Assembly: GCA_900893395.1 (NCBI GenBank)
Contig: CAAHFI011619243.1
Span: 1-22,004, forward strand
Reading direction: 5' to 3'
DNA length: 22,004 nt
Source of the DNA: Euglena gracilis
Lineage: Eukaryota; Euglenozoa; Euglenophyceae; Euglenales; Euglenaceae
The notes under the pieces were generated by a model. It searched no databases, was not told where the DNA came from, and saw nothing but the letters and a program-made list of their open reading frames with translations. Positions within the stretch are counted from its first letter, which is position 1. Each line of letters opens with the position of its first letter. A program made the translations under genes and the position numbers. Positions 1 to 9,300 of the stretch are shown piece by piece.

Positions 1-198
1 GTGCGTAAAACGCAGCAGTTACCGCCGGGAGGCGCAAAATAGCACTTTGGAACGGACGCGCCCGAAAACGGCATTTTTGGTCGGAAATTGGCCGTTGCCG
101 GGCGCAAAAAGAGCGCTCTGCCCGGGTAGAGGTCGGCGATCCTTTACGTCATTGTTGCGGAGGGCGGCGGGCGACAGGCGCAATTTTGCCGCGGCGGC
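1..198 (+). repeat. Degenerate monomer (copy 1)
   Basis: This is the shortest and most divergent unit. The palindrome region reads ttttggtcggaaattgg, so the 12-bp palindrome found in the other copies is missing here. The core around 'agaggtcggcgatccttt' is kept almost unchanged. Extra divergence at the window edge may be real, since edge copies homogenise less, or may reflect poorer consensus quality at a contig end. Confidence 0.8.
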
Positions 199-408
199 GT
201 GCGTAAACGCAGCAGTTACCGCCGGGAGGCGCAAAATAGCACTTTGGCAACGGACGCCCCGAAAAAGGCATTTTTCGGTCATTTTCGGCCGAAATTGGCC
301 GCGCGGCGCTCCAAAAACGAGCGCTCTGCCCCGGCTAGAGGTCGGCGATCCTTTACCTATTGTTGCGGAGGGGGGGGCGGACAGGCGCAATTTTGGCCCG
401 CGGCGGGC
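1..408 (+). repeat. Domain A: two diverged C-type monomers (copies 1-2)
   Basis: Copies start at 1 and 199. Both carry C-type markers: V1 tttgga-a or tttggcaa, ggtc before the palindrome, aaattgg, and gacagg near the end. Copy 1 is only 198 bp and is the most diverged unit in the window: it lacks about 11 bp around the 12-bp palindrome and has several substitutions. Copy 2 has ccgaaaaaggc, the ccgcgcggc variant and a run of eight G near its end. Their V2 alleles (gtcatt, ctatt) and the gaaaacggc / gaaaaaggc forms resemble the right end of domain C (copies 83-89) more than anything in domain B. They may be the tail of a C-type domain lying to the left of the window. Confidence 0.85.
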
Positions 409-3195
409 GTGCGTAAAACGCAGCAGTTACCGCCCGGGAGGCGCAAAATAGCACGTAACGGACGCCCCAAAAACGTCATTTTTCGGCCATTTTCGGCCGA
501 AATCGGCTGCGCCGGCGCTCCAAAAACGAGCGCTCTGCCCCGGCTAGAGGTCGGCGATCCTTTACTGTTGCGAAGGGCGGCGGGCGGATAGGCGCAATTT
601 TGCCCGCGGCGGGCGTGCGTAAAACGCAGCAGTTACCGCCCGGGAGGCGCAAAATAGCACGTAAGTAACGGACGCCCCAAAACGTCATTTTTCGGCCATT
701 TTCGGCCGAAATCGGCTGCGCCGGCGCTCCAAAAACGAGCGCTCTGCCCCGGCTAGAGGTCGGCGATCCTTTACCATGTTGCGAAGGGCGGCGGGCGGAT
801 AGGCGCAATTTTGCCCGCGGCGGGCGTGCGTAAAACGCAGCAGTTACCGCCCGGGAGGCGCAAAATAGCACGTTAACGGACGCCCCAAAAACGTCATTTT
901 TCGGCCATTTTCGGCCGAAATCGGCTGCGCCGGCGCTCCAAAAACGAGCGCTCTGCCCCGGCTAGAGGTCGGCGATCCTTTACTGTTGCGAAGGGCGGCG
1001 GGCGGATAGGCGCAATTTTGCCCGCGGCGGGCGTGCGTAAAACGCAGCAGTTACCGCCCGGGAGGCGCAAAATAGCACGTAAGTAACGGACGCCCCAAAA
1101 ACGTCATTTTTCGGCCATTTTCGGCCGAAATCGGCTGCGCCGGCGCTCCAAAAACGAGCGCTCTGCCCCGGCTAGAGGTCGGCGATCCTTTACCTAACTG
1201 TTGCGAAGGGCGGCGGGCGGACAGGCGCAATTTTGCCCGCGGCGGGCGTGCGTAAAACGCAGCAGTTACCGCCCGGGAGGCGCAAAATAGCACTTAACGG
1301 ACGCCCCAAAAACGTCATTTTTCGGCCATTTTCGGCCGAAATCGGCTGCGCCGGCGCTCCAAAAACGAGCGCTCTGCCCCGGCTAGAGGTCGGCGATCCT
1401 TTACCTAACTGTTGCGAAGGGCGGCGGCGGATAGGCGCAATTTTGCCCGCGGCGGGCGTGCGTAAAACGCAGCAGTTACCGCCCGGGAGGCGCAAAATAG
1501 CACGTTAACGGACGCCCCAAAAACGTCATTTTTCGGCATTTTCGGCCGAAATCGGCTGCGCCGGCGCTCCAAAAACGAGCGCTCTGCCCCGGCTAGAGGT
1601 CGGCGATCCTTTACCTATGTTGCGAAGGGCGGCGGGCGGATAGGCGCAATTTTGCCCGCGGCGGGCGTGCGTAAAACGCAGCAGTTACCGCCCGGGAGGC
1701 GCAAAATAGCACGTAAGTAACGGACGCCCCAAAAACGTCATTTTTCGGCCATTTTCGGCCGAAATCGGCTGCGCCGGCGCTCCAAAAACGAGCGCTCTGC
1801 CCCGGCTAGAGGTCGGCGATCCTTTACCTATGTTGCGAAGGGCGGCGGGCGGATAGGCGCAATTTTGCCCGCGGCGGGCGTGCGTAAAACGCAGCAGTTA
1901 CCGCCCGGGAGGCGCAAAATAGCACGTAAGTAACGGACGCCCCAAAAACGTCATTTTTCGGCCATTTTCGGCCGAAATCGGCTGCGCCGGCGCTCCAAAA
2001 ACGAGCGCTCTGCCCCGGCTAGAGGTCGGCGATCCTTTACCTATGTTGCGAAGGGCGGCGGGCGGATAGGCGCAATTTTGCCGCGGCGGGCGTGCGTAAA
2101 ACGCAGCAGTTACCGCCCGGGAGGCGCAAAATAGCACGTAAGTAACGGACGCCCCAAAAACGTCATTTTTCGGCCATTTTCGGCCGAAATCGGCTGCGCC
2201 GGCGCTCCAAAAACGAGCGCTCTGCCCCGGCTAGAGGTCGGCGATCCTTTACCTCTGTTGCGAAGGGCGGCGGGCGGATAGGCGCAATTTTGCCCGCGGC
2301 GGGCGTGCGTAAAACGCAGCAGTTACCGCCCGGGAGGCGCAAAATAGCACGTTAACGGACGCCCCAAAAACGTCATTTTTGGCCATTTTCGGCCGAAATC
2401 GGCTGCGCCGGCGCTCCAAAAACGAGCGCTCTGCCCCGGCTAGAGGTCGGCGATCCTTTACCTATGTTGCGAAGGGCGGCGGGCGGATAGGCGCAATTTT
2501 GCCCGCGGCGGGCGTGCGTAAAACGCAGCAGTTACCGCCCGGGAGGCGCAAAATAGCACGTTAACGGACGCCCCAAAAACGTCATTTTTCGGCCATTTTC
2601 GGCCGAAATCGGCTGCGCCGGCGCTCCAAAAACGAGCGCTCTGCCCCGGCTAGAGGTCGGCGATCCTTTACCTATGTTGCGAAGGGCGGCGGGCGGATAG
2701 GCGCAATTTTGCCCGCGGCGGGCGTGCGTAAAACGCAGCAGTTACCGCCCGGGAGGCGCAAAATAGCACGTAAACGGACGCCCCAAAAAACGTCATTTTT
2801 CGGCCATTTTCGGCCGAAATCGGCTGCGCCGGCGCTCCAAAAACGAGCGCTCTGCCCCGGCTAGAGGTCGGCGATCCTTTACCTGATGTTGCGAAGGGCG
2901 GCGGGCGGATAGGCGCAATTTTGCCCGCGGCGGGCGTGCGTAAAACGCAGCAGTTACCGCCCGGGAGGCGCAAAATAGCACGTAAGTAACGGACGCCCCA
3001 AAAACGTCATTTTTCGGCCATTTTCGGCCGAAATCGGCTGCGCCGGCGCTCCAAAAACGAGCGCTCTGCCCCGGCTAGAGGTCGGCGATCCTTTACCTAA
3101 TGTTGCGAAGGGCGGCGGGCGGATAGGCGCAATTTTGCCCGCGGCGGGCGTGCGTAAAACGCAGCAGTTACCGCCCGGGAGGCGCAAAATAGCAC

Positions 3196-3203
3196 GTAAG
3201 TAA
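3196..3203 (+). other. V1 indel hotspot (example in copy 16)
   Basis: V1 lies between the conserved 'aatagcac' and 'cggacgcc' (offset 47-54). Alleles over 104 copies, read by eye: gtaagtaa in 46, tttggcaa in 23, gttaa in 20, ttaa in 8, gtaaa in 2 (copies 14, 95), and one each of gtaa (copy 3), tttaa (58), ttggcaa (87), a diverged tttggaa (1) and a joined agggtaa form (104). gtaagtaa is a perfect 4-bp tandem duplication of gtaa. tttggcaa is confined to domains A and C. Copies with gttaa contain the palindrome GTTAAC. V1 accounts for much of the 210 versus 213 bp length difference. Confidence 0.85.
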
Positions 3204-3213
3204 CGGACGCCCC

Positions 3214-3247
3214 AAAAACGTCATTTTTCGGCCATTTTCGGCCGAAA
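3214..3247 (+). other. Helically phased A/T tracts (example)
   Basis: A5, T5, T4 and A3 runs centre at offsets 67, 77, 87.5 and 97, a spacing close to one helical turn, with a further A5 at 118-122. Phased A-tracts are known to cause intrinsic curvature. The pattern repeats in nearly all copies because the flanking indel sites lie outside it; the one-base ggc(c)att variant changes one interval by a base. Bending is inferred. Confidence 0.45.
3236..3247 (+). other. 12-bp perfect palindrome with adjacent direct half-site (example)
   Basis: tttcggccgaaa is its own reverse complement. Immediately upstream lies a further ttttcggcc in direct orientation (3223-3233 region), so three half-sites sit in about 25 bp. 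By eye the palindrome is present in all copies except copy 1, across both subfamilies, while the upstream half-site changes to cggtca or cggca in domain C. A two-fold symmetric site of this size is compatible with a dimeric DNA-binding protein, but no protein can be named from the sequence. Confidence 0.65.
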
Positions 3248-3272
3248 TCGGCTGCGCCGGCGCTCCAAAAAC

Positions 3273-3310
3273 GAGCGCTCTGCCCCGGCTAGAGGTCGGC
3301 GATCCTTTAC
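3273..3310 (+). other. 38-bp near-invariant core (example in copy 16)
   Basis: Offsets 124-161 begin with the palindrome gagcgctc, pass through ccccggctagaggtcgg and end in gatcctttac just before V2. By eye the block is unchanged in nearly every copy. Exceptions are copy 1 (one substitution and one base lost), copy 78 (two single-base losses, near 16411-16425), copy 84 (one C lost) and copy 85 (an ag lost near 17882). It survives even in otherwise diverged copies 1 and 2. This may be a protein-binding element or simply chance in a young array; no known motif is recognised with confidence. Confidence 0.6.
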
Positions 3311-3314
3311 CTAT
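3311..3314 (+). other. V2 hypervariable site (example in copy 16)
   Basis: V2 lies between the conserved 'gatcctttac' and 'gttgcg' (offset 162-165). I count 25 distinct alleles of 1-7 nt across 104 copies: ctat, ctct, ctgat, ctaat, ctaact, ctaactt, ctatt, ctcatt, cat, tat, tatt, t, ctt, ctga, ctaa, ctact, ctgact, ctaatt, taat, catt, ctctt, gatt, tct, tcatt and gtcatt. ctat and ctct predominate in domain B, ctatt, ctcatt and ctaactt in C, and ctaat and ctaact in D. The flanks on both sides are nearly invariant, so this is a sharply localised length hotspot. It contains no homopolymer long enough to explain it as routine run-length error. Confidence 0.85.
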
Positions 3315-3322
3315 GTTGCGAA

Positions 3323-3340
3323 GGGCGGCGGGCGGATAGG
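3323..3340 (+). other. G-rich tract, potential two-tetrad G-quadruplex (example)
   Basis: The stretch gggcggcgggcgg followed by atagg provides four or more GG runs separated by 1-2 nt, on the + strand only, once per monomer. Two-tetrad quadruplexes are weak, so this is structural potential only. Confidence 0.35.
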
Positions 3341-3349
3341 CGCAATTTT

Positions 3350-3397
3350 GCCCGCGGCGGGCGTGCGTAAAACGCAGCAGTTACCGCCCGGGAGGCG
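3350..3397 (+). other. Three adjacent 13-nt hairpins across the monomer junction (example)
   Basis: At the copy 16/17 boundary three short inverted repeats follow each other: gcccg-cgg-cgggc (3350-3362), tgcgt-aaa-acgca (3364-3376) and cgcc-cggga-ggcg (3385-3397). Each is exactly 13 nt. The first is a local indel site: variants such as gcccg-g-cgggc (copies 37, 63, 66, 72) and gcccg-cg-cgggc (copy 79) shorten the loop but keep the stem, while others lose one C of the left arm. Confidence 0.55.
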
Positions 3398-6300
3398 CAA
3401 AATAGCACGTAAGTAACGGACGCCCCAAAAACGTCATTTTTCGGCCATTTTCGGCCGAAATCGGCTGCGCCGGCGCTCCAAAAACGAGCGCTCTGCCCCG
3501 GCTAGAGGTCGGCGATCCTTTACCTGAGTTGCGAAGGGCGGCGGGCGGATAGGCGCAATTTTGCCGCGGCGGGCGTGCGTAAAACGCAGCAGTTACCGCC
3601 CGGGAGGCGCAAAATAGCACGTAAGTAACGGACGCCCCAAAAACGTCATTTTTCGGCCATTTTCGGCCGAAATCGGCTGCGCCGGCGCTCCAAAAACGAG
3701 CGCTCTGCCCCGGCTAGAGGTCGGCGATCCTTTACCTAATTGTTGCGAAGGGCGGCGGGCGGATAGGCGCAATTTTGCCCGCGGCGGGCGTGCGTAAAAC
3801 GCAGCAGTTACCGCCCGGGAGGCGCAAAATAGCACGTAAGTAACGGACGCCCCAAAAACGTCATTTTTCGGCCATTTTCGGCCGAAATCGGCTGCGCCGG
3901 CGCTCCAAAAACGAGCGCTCTGCCCCGGCTAGAGGTCGGCGATCCTTTACCTATGTTGCGAAGGGCGGCGGGCGGATAGGCGCAATTTTGCCCGCGGCGG
4001 GCGTGCGTAAAACGCAGCAGTTACCGCCCGGGAGGCGCAAAATAGCACGTAAGTAACGGACGCCCCAAAAACGTCATTTTTCGGCCATTTTCGGCCGAAA
4101 TCGGCTGCGCCGGCGCTCCAAAAACGAGCGCTCTGCCCCGGCTAGAGGTCGGCGATCCTTTACCTGATGTTGCGAAGGGCGGCGGGCGGATAGGCGCAAT
4201 TTTGCCCGCGGCGGGCGTGCGTAAAACGCAGCAGTTACCGCCCGGGAGGCGCAAAATAGCACGTTAACGGACGCCCCAAAAACGTCATTTTTCGGCCATT
4301 TTCGGCCGAAATCGGCTGCGCCGGCGCTCCAAAAACGAGCGCTCTGCCCCGGCTAGAGGTCGGCGATCCTTTACCTGATGTTGCGAAGGGCGGCGGGCGG
4401 ATAGGCGCAATTTTGCCCGCGGCGGGCGTGCGTAAAACGCAGCAGTTACCGCCCGGGAGGCGCAAAATAGCACGTAAGTAACGGACGCCCCAAAAACGTC
4501 ATTTTTCGGCCATTTTCGGCCGAAATCGGCTGCGCCGGCGCTCCAAAAACGAGCGCTCTGCCCCGGCTAGAGGTCGGCGATCCTTTACCTGATGTTGCGA
4601 AGGGCGGCGGGCGGATAGGCGCAATTTTGCCCGCGGCGGGCGTGCGTAAAACGCAGCAGTTACCGCCCGGGAGGCGCAAAATAGCACGTTAACGGACGCC
4701 CCAAAAACGTCATTTTTCGGCCATTTTCGGCCGAAATCGGCTGCGCCGGCGCTCCAAAAACGAGCGCTCTGCCCCGGCTAGAGGTCGGCGATCCTTTACC
4801 TATGTTGCGAAGGGCGGCGGGCGGATAGGCGCAATTTTGCCCGCGGCGGGCGTGCGTAAAACGCAGCAGTTACCGCCCGGGAGGCGCAAAATAGCACGTA
4901 AGTAACGGACGCCCCAAAAACGTCATTTTTCGGCCATTTTCGGCCGAAATCGGCTGCGCCGGCGCTCCAAAAACGAGCGCTCTGCCCCGGCTAGAGGTCG
5001 GCGATCCTTTACTAATGTTGCGAAGGGCGGCGGGCGGATAGGCGCAATTTTGCCCGCGGCGGGCGTGCGTAAAACGCAGCAGTTACCGCCCGGGAGGCGC
5101 AAAATAGCACTTAACGGACGCCCCAAAAACGTCATTTTTCGGCCATTTTCGGCCGAAATCGGCTGCGCCGGCGCTCCAAAAACGAGCGCTCTGCCCCGGC
5201 TAGAGGTCGGCGATCCTTTACCTATTGTTGCGAAGGGCGGCGGGCGGATAGGCGCAATTTTGCCGCGGCGGGCGTGCGTAAAACGCAGCAGTTACCGCCC
5301 GGGAGGCGCAAAATAGCACGTAAGTAACGGACGCCCCAAAAACGTCATTTTTCGGCCATTTTCGGCCGAAATCGGCTGCGCCGGCGCTCCAAAAACGAGC
5401 GCTCTGCCCCGGCTAGAGGTCGGCGATCCTTTACCTGATGTTGCGAAGGGCGGCGGGCGGATAGGCGCAATTTTGCCCGCGGCGGGCGTGCGTAAAACGC
5501 AGCAGTTACCGCCCGGGAGGCGCAAAATAGCACTTAACGGACGCCCCAAAAACGTCATTTTTCGGCCATTTTCGGCCGAAATCGGCTGCGCCGGCGCTCC
5601 AAAAACGAGCGCTCTGCCCCGGCTAGAGGTCGGCGATCCTTTACCATGTTGCGAAGGGCGGCGGGCGGATAGGCGCAATTTTGCCCGCGGCGGGCGTGCG
5701 TAAAACGCAGCAGTTACCGCCCGGGAGGCGCAAAATAGCACGTTAACGGACGCCCCAAAAACGTCATTTTTCGGCCATTTTCGGCCGAAATCGGCTGCGC
5801 CGGCGCTCCAAAAACGAGCGCTCTGCCCCGGCTAGAGGTCGGCGATCCTTTACCTATGTTGCGAAGGGCGGCGGGCGGATAGGCGCAATTTTGCCCGCGG
5901 CGGGCGTGCGTAAAACGCAGCAGTTACCGCCCGGGAGGCGCAAAATAGCACGTAAGTAACGGACGCCCCAAAAACGTCATTTTTCGGCATTTTCGGCCGA
6001 AATCGGCTGCGCCGGCGCTCCAAAAACGAGCGCTCTGCCCCGGCTAGAGGTCGGCGATCCTTTACCTATGTTGCGAAGGGCGGCGGGCGGATAGGCGCAA
6101 TTTTGCCGCGGCGGGCGTGCGTAAAACGCAGCAGTTACCGCCCGGGAGGCGCAAAATAGCACGTAAGTAACGGACGCCCCAAAAACGTCATTTTTCGGCC
6201 ATTTTCGGCCGAAATCGGCTGCGCCGGCGCTCCAAAAACGAGCGCTCTGCCCCGGCTAGAGGTCGGCGATCCTTTACCTATGTTGCGAAGGGCGGCGGGC

Positions 6301-9300
6301 GGATAGGCGCAATTTTGCCCGCGGCGGGCGTGCGTAAAACGCAGCAGTTACCGCCCGGGAGGCGCAAAATAGCACGTAAGTAACGGACGCCCCAAAAACG
6401 TCATTTTTCGGCCATTTTCGGCCGAAATCGGCTGCGCCGGCGCTCCAAAAACGAGCGCTCTGCCCCGGCTAGAGGTCGGCGATCCTTTACCTATGTTGCG
6501 AAGGGCGGCGGGCGGATAGGCGCAATTTTGCCGCGGCGGGCGTGCGTAAAACGCAGCAGTTACCGCCCGGGAGGCGCAAAATAGCACGTTAACGGACGCC
6601 CCAAAAACGTCATTTTTCGGCCATTTTCGGCCGAAATCGGCTGCGCCGGCGCTCCAAAAACGAGCGCTCTGCCCCGGCTAGAGGTCGGCGATCCTTTACC
6701 TGACTGTTGCGAAGGGCGGCGGGCGGATAGGCGCAATTTTGCCCGCGGCGGGCGTGCGTAAAACGCAGCAGTTACCGCCCGGGAGGCGCAAAATAGCACG
6801 TTAACGGACGCCCCAAAAACGTCATTTTTCGGCCATTTTCGGCCGAAATCGGCTGCGCCGGCGCTCCAAAAACGAGCGCTCTGCCCCGGCTAGAGGTCGG
6901 CGATCCTTTACCTAACTGTTGCGAAGGGCGGCGGGCGGATAGGCGCAATTTTGCCCGCGGCGGGCGTGCGTAAAACGCAGCAGTTACCGCCCGGGAGGCG
7001 CAAAATAGCACGTAAGTAACGGACGCCCCAAAAACGTCATTTTTCGGCCATTTTCGGCCGAAATCGGCTGCGCCGGCGCTCCAAAAACGAGCGCTCTGCC
7101 CCGGCTAGAGGTCGGCGATCCTTTACCATGTTGCGAAGGGCGGCGGGCGGATAGGCGCAATTTTGCCGCGGCGGGCGTGCGTAAAACGCAGCAGTTACCG
7201 CCCGGGAGGCGCAAAATAGCACGTAAGTAACGGACGCCCCAAAAACGTCATTTTTCGGCCATTTTCGGCCGAAATCGGCTGCGCCGGCGCTCCAAAAACG
7301 AGCGCTCTGCCCCGGCTAGAGGTCGGCGATCCTTTACTATGTTGCGAAGGGCGGCGGGCGGATAGGCGCAATTTTGCCCGCGGCGGGCGTGCGTAAAACG
7401 CAGCAGTTACCGCCCGGGAGGCGCAAAATAGCACGTTAACGGACGCCCCAAAAACGTCATTTTTCGGCATTTTCGGCCGAAATCGGCTGCGCCGGCGCTC
7501 CAAAAACGAGCGCTCTGCCCCGGCTAGAGGTCGGCGATCCTTTACTATGTTGCGAAGGGCGGCGGGCGGATAGGCGCAATTTTGCCCGCGGCGGGCGTGC
7601 GTAAAACGCAGCAGTTACCGCCCGGGAGGCGCAAAATAGCACTTAACGGACGCCCCAAAAACGTCATTTTTCGGCCATTTTCGGCCGAAATCGGCTGCGC
7701 CGGCGCTCCAAAAACGAGCGCTCTGCCCCGGCTAGAGGTCGGCGATCCTTTACCTAACTGTTGCGAAGGGCGGCGGGCGGATAGGCGCAATTTTGCCCGG
7801 CGGGCGTGCGTAAAACGCAGCAGTTACCGCCCGGGAGGCGCAAAATAGCACGTTAACGGACGCCCCAAAAACGTCATTTTTCGGCCATTTTCGGCCGAAA
7901 TCGGCTGCGCCGGCGCTCCAAAAACGAGCGCTCTGCCCCGGCTAGAGGTCGGCGATCCTTTACCTCTGTTGCGAAGGGCGGCGGGCGGATAGGCGCAATT
8001 TTGCCCGCGGCGGGCGTGCGTAAAACGCAGCAGTTACCGCCCGGGAGGCGCAAAATAGCACGTAAGTAACGGACGCCCCAAAAACGTCATTTTTCGGCCA
8101 TTTTCGGCCGAAATCGGCTGCGCCGGCGCTCCAAAAACGAGCGCTCTGCCCCGGCTAGAGGTCGGCGATCCTTTACCTCTGTTGCGAAGGGCGGCGGGCG
8201 GATAGGCGCAATTTTGCCCGCGGCGGGCGTGCGTAAAACGCAGCAGTTACCGCCCGGGAGGCGCAAAATAGCACGTAAGTAACGGACGCCCCAAAAACGT
8301 CATTTTTCGGCCATTTTCGGCCGAAATCGGCTGCGCCGGCGCTCCAAAAACGAGCGCTCTGCCCCGGCTAGAGGTCGGCGATCCTTTACCTATGTTGCGA
8401 AGGGCGGCGGGCGGATAGGCGCAATTTTGCCCGCGGCGGGCGTGCGTAAAACGCAGCAGTTACCGCCCGGGAGGCGCAAAATAGCACGTAAGTAACGGAC
8501 GCCCCAAAAACGTCATTTTTCGGCCATTTTCGGCCGAAATCGGCTGCGCCGGCGCTCCAAAAACGAGCGCTCTGCCCCGGCTAGAGGTCGGCGATCCTTT
8601 ACCTCTGTTGCGAAGGGCGGCGGGCGGATAGGCGCAATTTTGCCCGCGGCGGGCGTGCGTAAAACGCAGCAGTTACCGCCCGGGAGGCGCAAAATAGCAC
8701 GTAAGTAACGGACGCCCCAAAAACGTCATTTTTCGGCCATTTTCGGCCGAAATCGGCTGCGCCGGCGCTCCAAAAACGAGCGCTCTGCCCCGGCTAGAGG
8801 TCGGCGATCCTTTACCTATGTTGCGAAGGGCGGCGGGCGGATAGGCGCAATTTTGCCCGCGGCGGGCGTGCGTAAAACGCAGCAGTTACCGCCCGGGAGG
8901 CGCAAAATAGCACGTAAGTAACGGACGCCCCAAAAACGTCATTTTTCGGCATTTTCGGCCGAAATCGGCTGCGCCGGCGCTCCAAAAACGAGCGCTCTGC
9001 CCCGGCTAGAGGTCGGCGATCCTTTACCTTGTTGCGAAGGGCGGCGGGCGGATAGGCGCAATTTTGCCCGCGGCGGGCGTGCGTAAAACGCAGCAGTTAC
9101 CGCCCGGGAGGCGCAAAATAGCACGTAAGTAACGGACGCCCCAAAAACGTCATTTTTCGGCCATTTTCGGCCGAAATCGGCTGCGCCGGCGCTCCAAAAA
9201 CGAGCGCTCTGCCCCGGCTAGAGGTCGGCGATCCTTTACCTAACTTGTTGCGAAGGGCGGCGGGCGGATAGGCGCAATTTTGCCCGCGGCGCGTGCGTAA

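Larger units (their letters stand above)
3150..3362 (+). repeat. Reference monomer (copy 16, 213 bp)
   Basis: I chose this copy as a clean example of the modal unit. In order: hairpin at offsets 2-14 (tgcgt-aaa-acgca); CCCGGG at 25-30 inside a 23-35 hairpin; V1 gtaagtaa at 47-54 (3196-3203); A5 at 65-69; T5 at 75-79; T4 at 86-89; 12-bp palindrome tttcggccgaaa at 87-98 (3236-3247); 10-bp palindrome gcgccggcgc at 105-114; second ccaaaaacg at 116-124; 8-bp palindrome gagcgctc at 124-131; near-invariant core at 124-161 (3273-3310); V2 ctat at 162-165 (3311-3314); G-rich tract at 174-191; hairpin gcccg-cgg-cgggc at 201-213. A CCCGGG-cutting enzyme should reduce most of the array to ~212-bp fragments. 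Confidence 0.9.

Noticed and set aside
3236-3253. CENP-B box in ttcggccgaaatcgg
   Set aside because: The TTCG and CGG elements are present, but the spacing to the CGGG element is one base too long and its last G is missing; the reverse strand does not match either.
3282-3306. Pol III internal promoter (A box near ggctagagg, B box near ggtcggcgatcc) as in a tRNA-derived SINE
   Set aside because: ggtcggcgatcc has an extra base and lacks the ggttcga core; the A-box match is also imperfect and overlaps it. There is no poly-A tail, target duplication or tRNA fold.
3150-3362. CRISPR array
   Set aside because: The repeated unit is 212 bp with no unique spacers; the variable sites are only 1-8 nt, and no cas-like genes are present.
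3150-3362. Monomer as an ancient dimer of two ~106-bp halves
   Set aside because: Only short strings such as ccaaaaacg are shared within the unit and their spacing (about 53 bp) does not match a half-unit; the two halves do not align by eye.
4217-4427. TTAA or GTTAAC at V1 as transposon target or excision footprints
   Set aside because: TTAA arises simply from V1 alleles gttaa and ttaa; no copy contains an inserted element or a flanking TTAA pair.
5292-5741. Minus-strand open frame (149 codons) and its many 60-100 codon relatives
   Set aside because: The same peptides recur in every copy and end at variable sites. High GC with few stop triplets explains them, and no selection on frame is visible.
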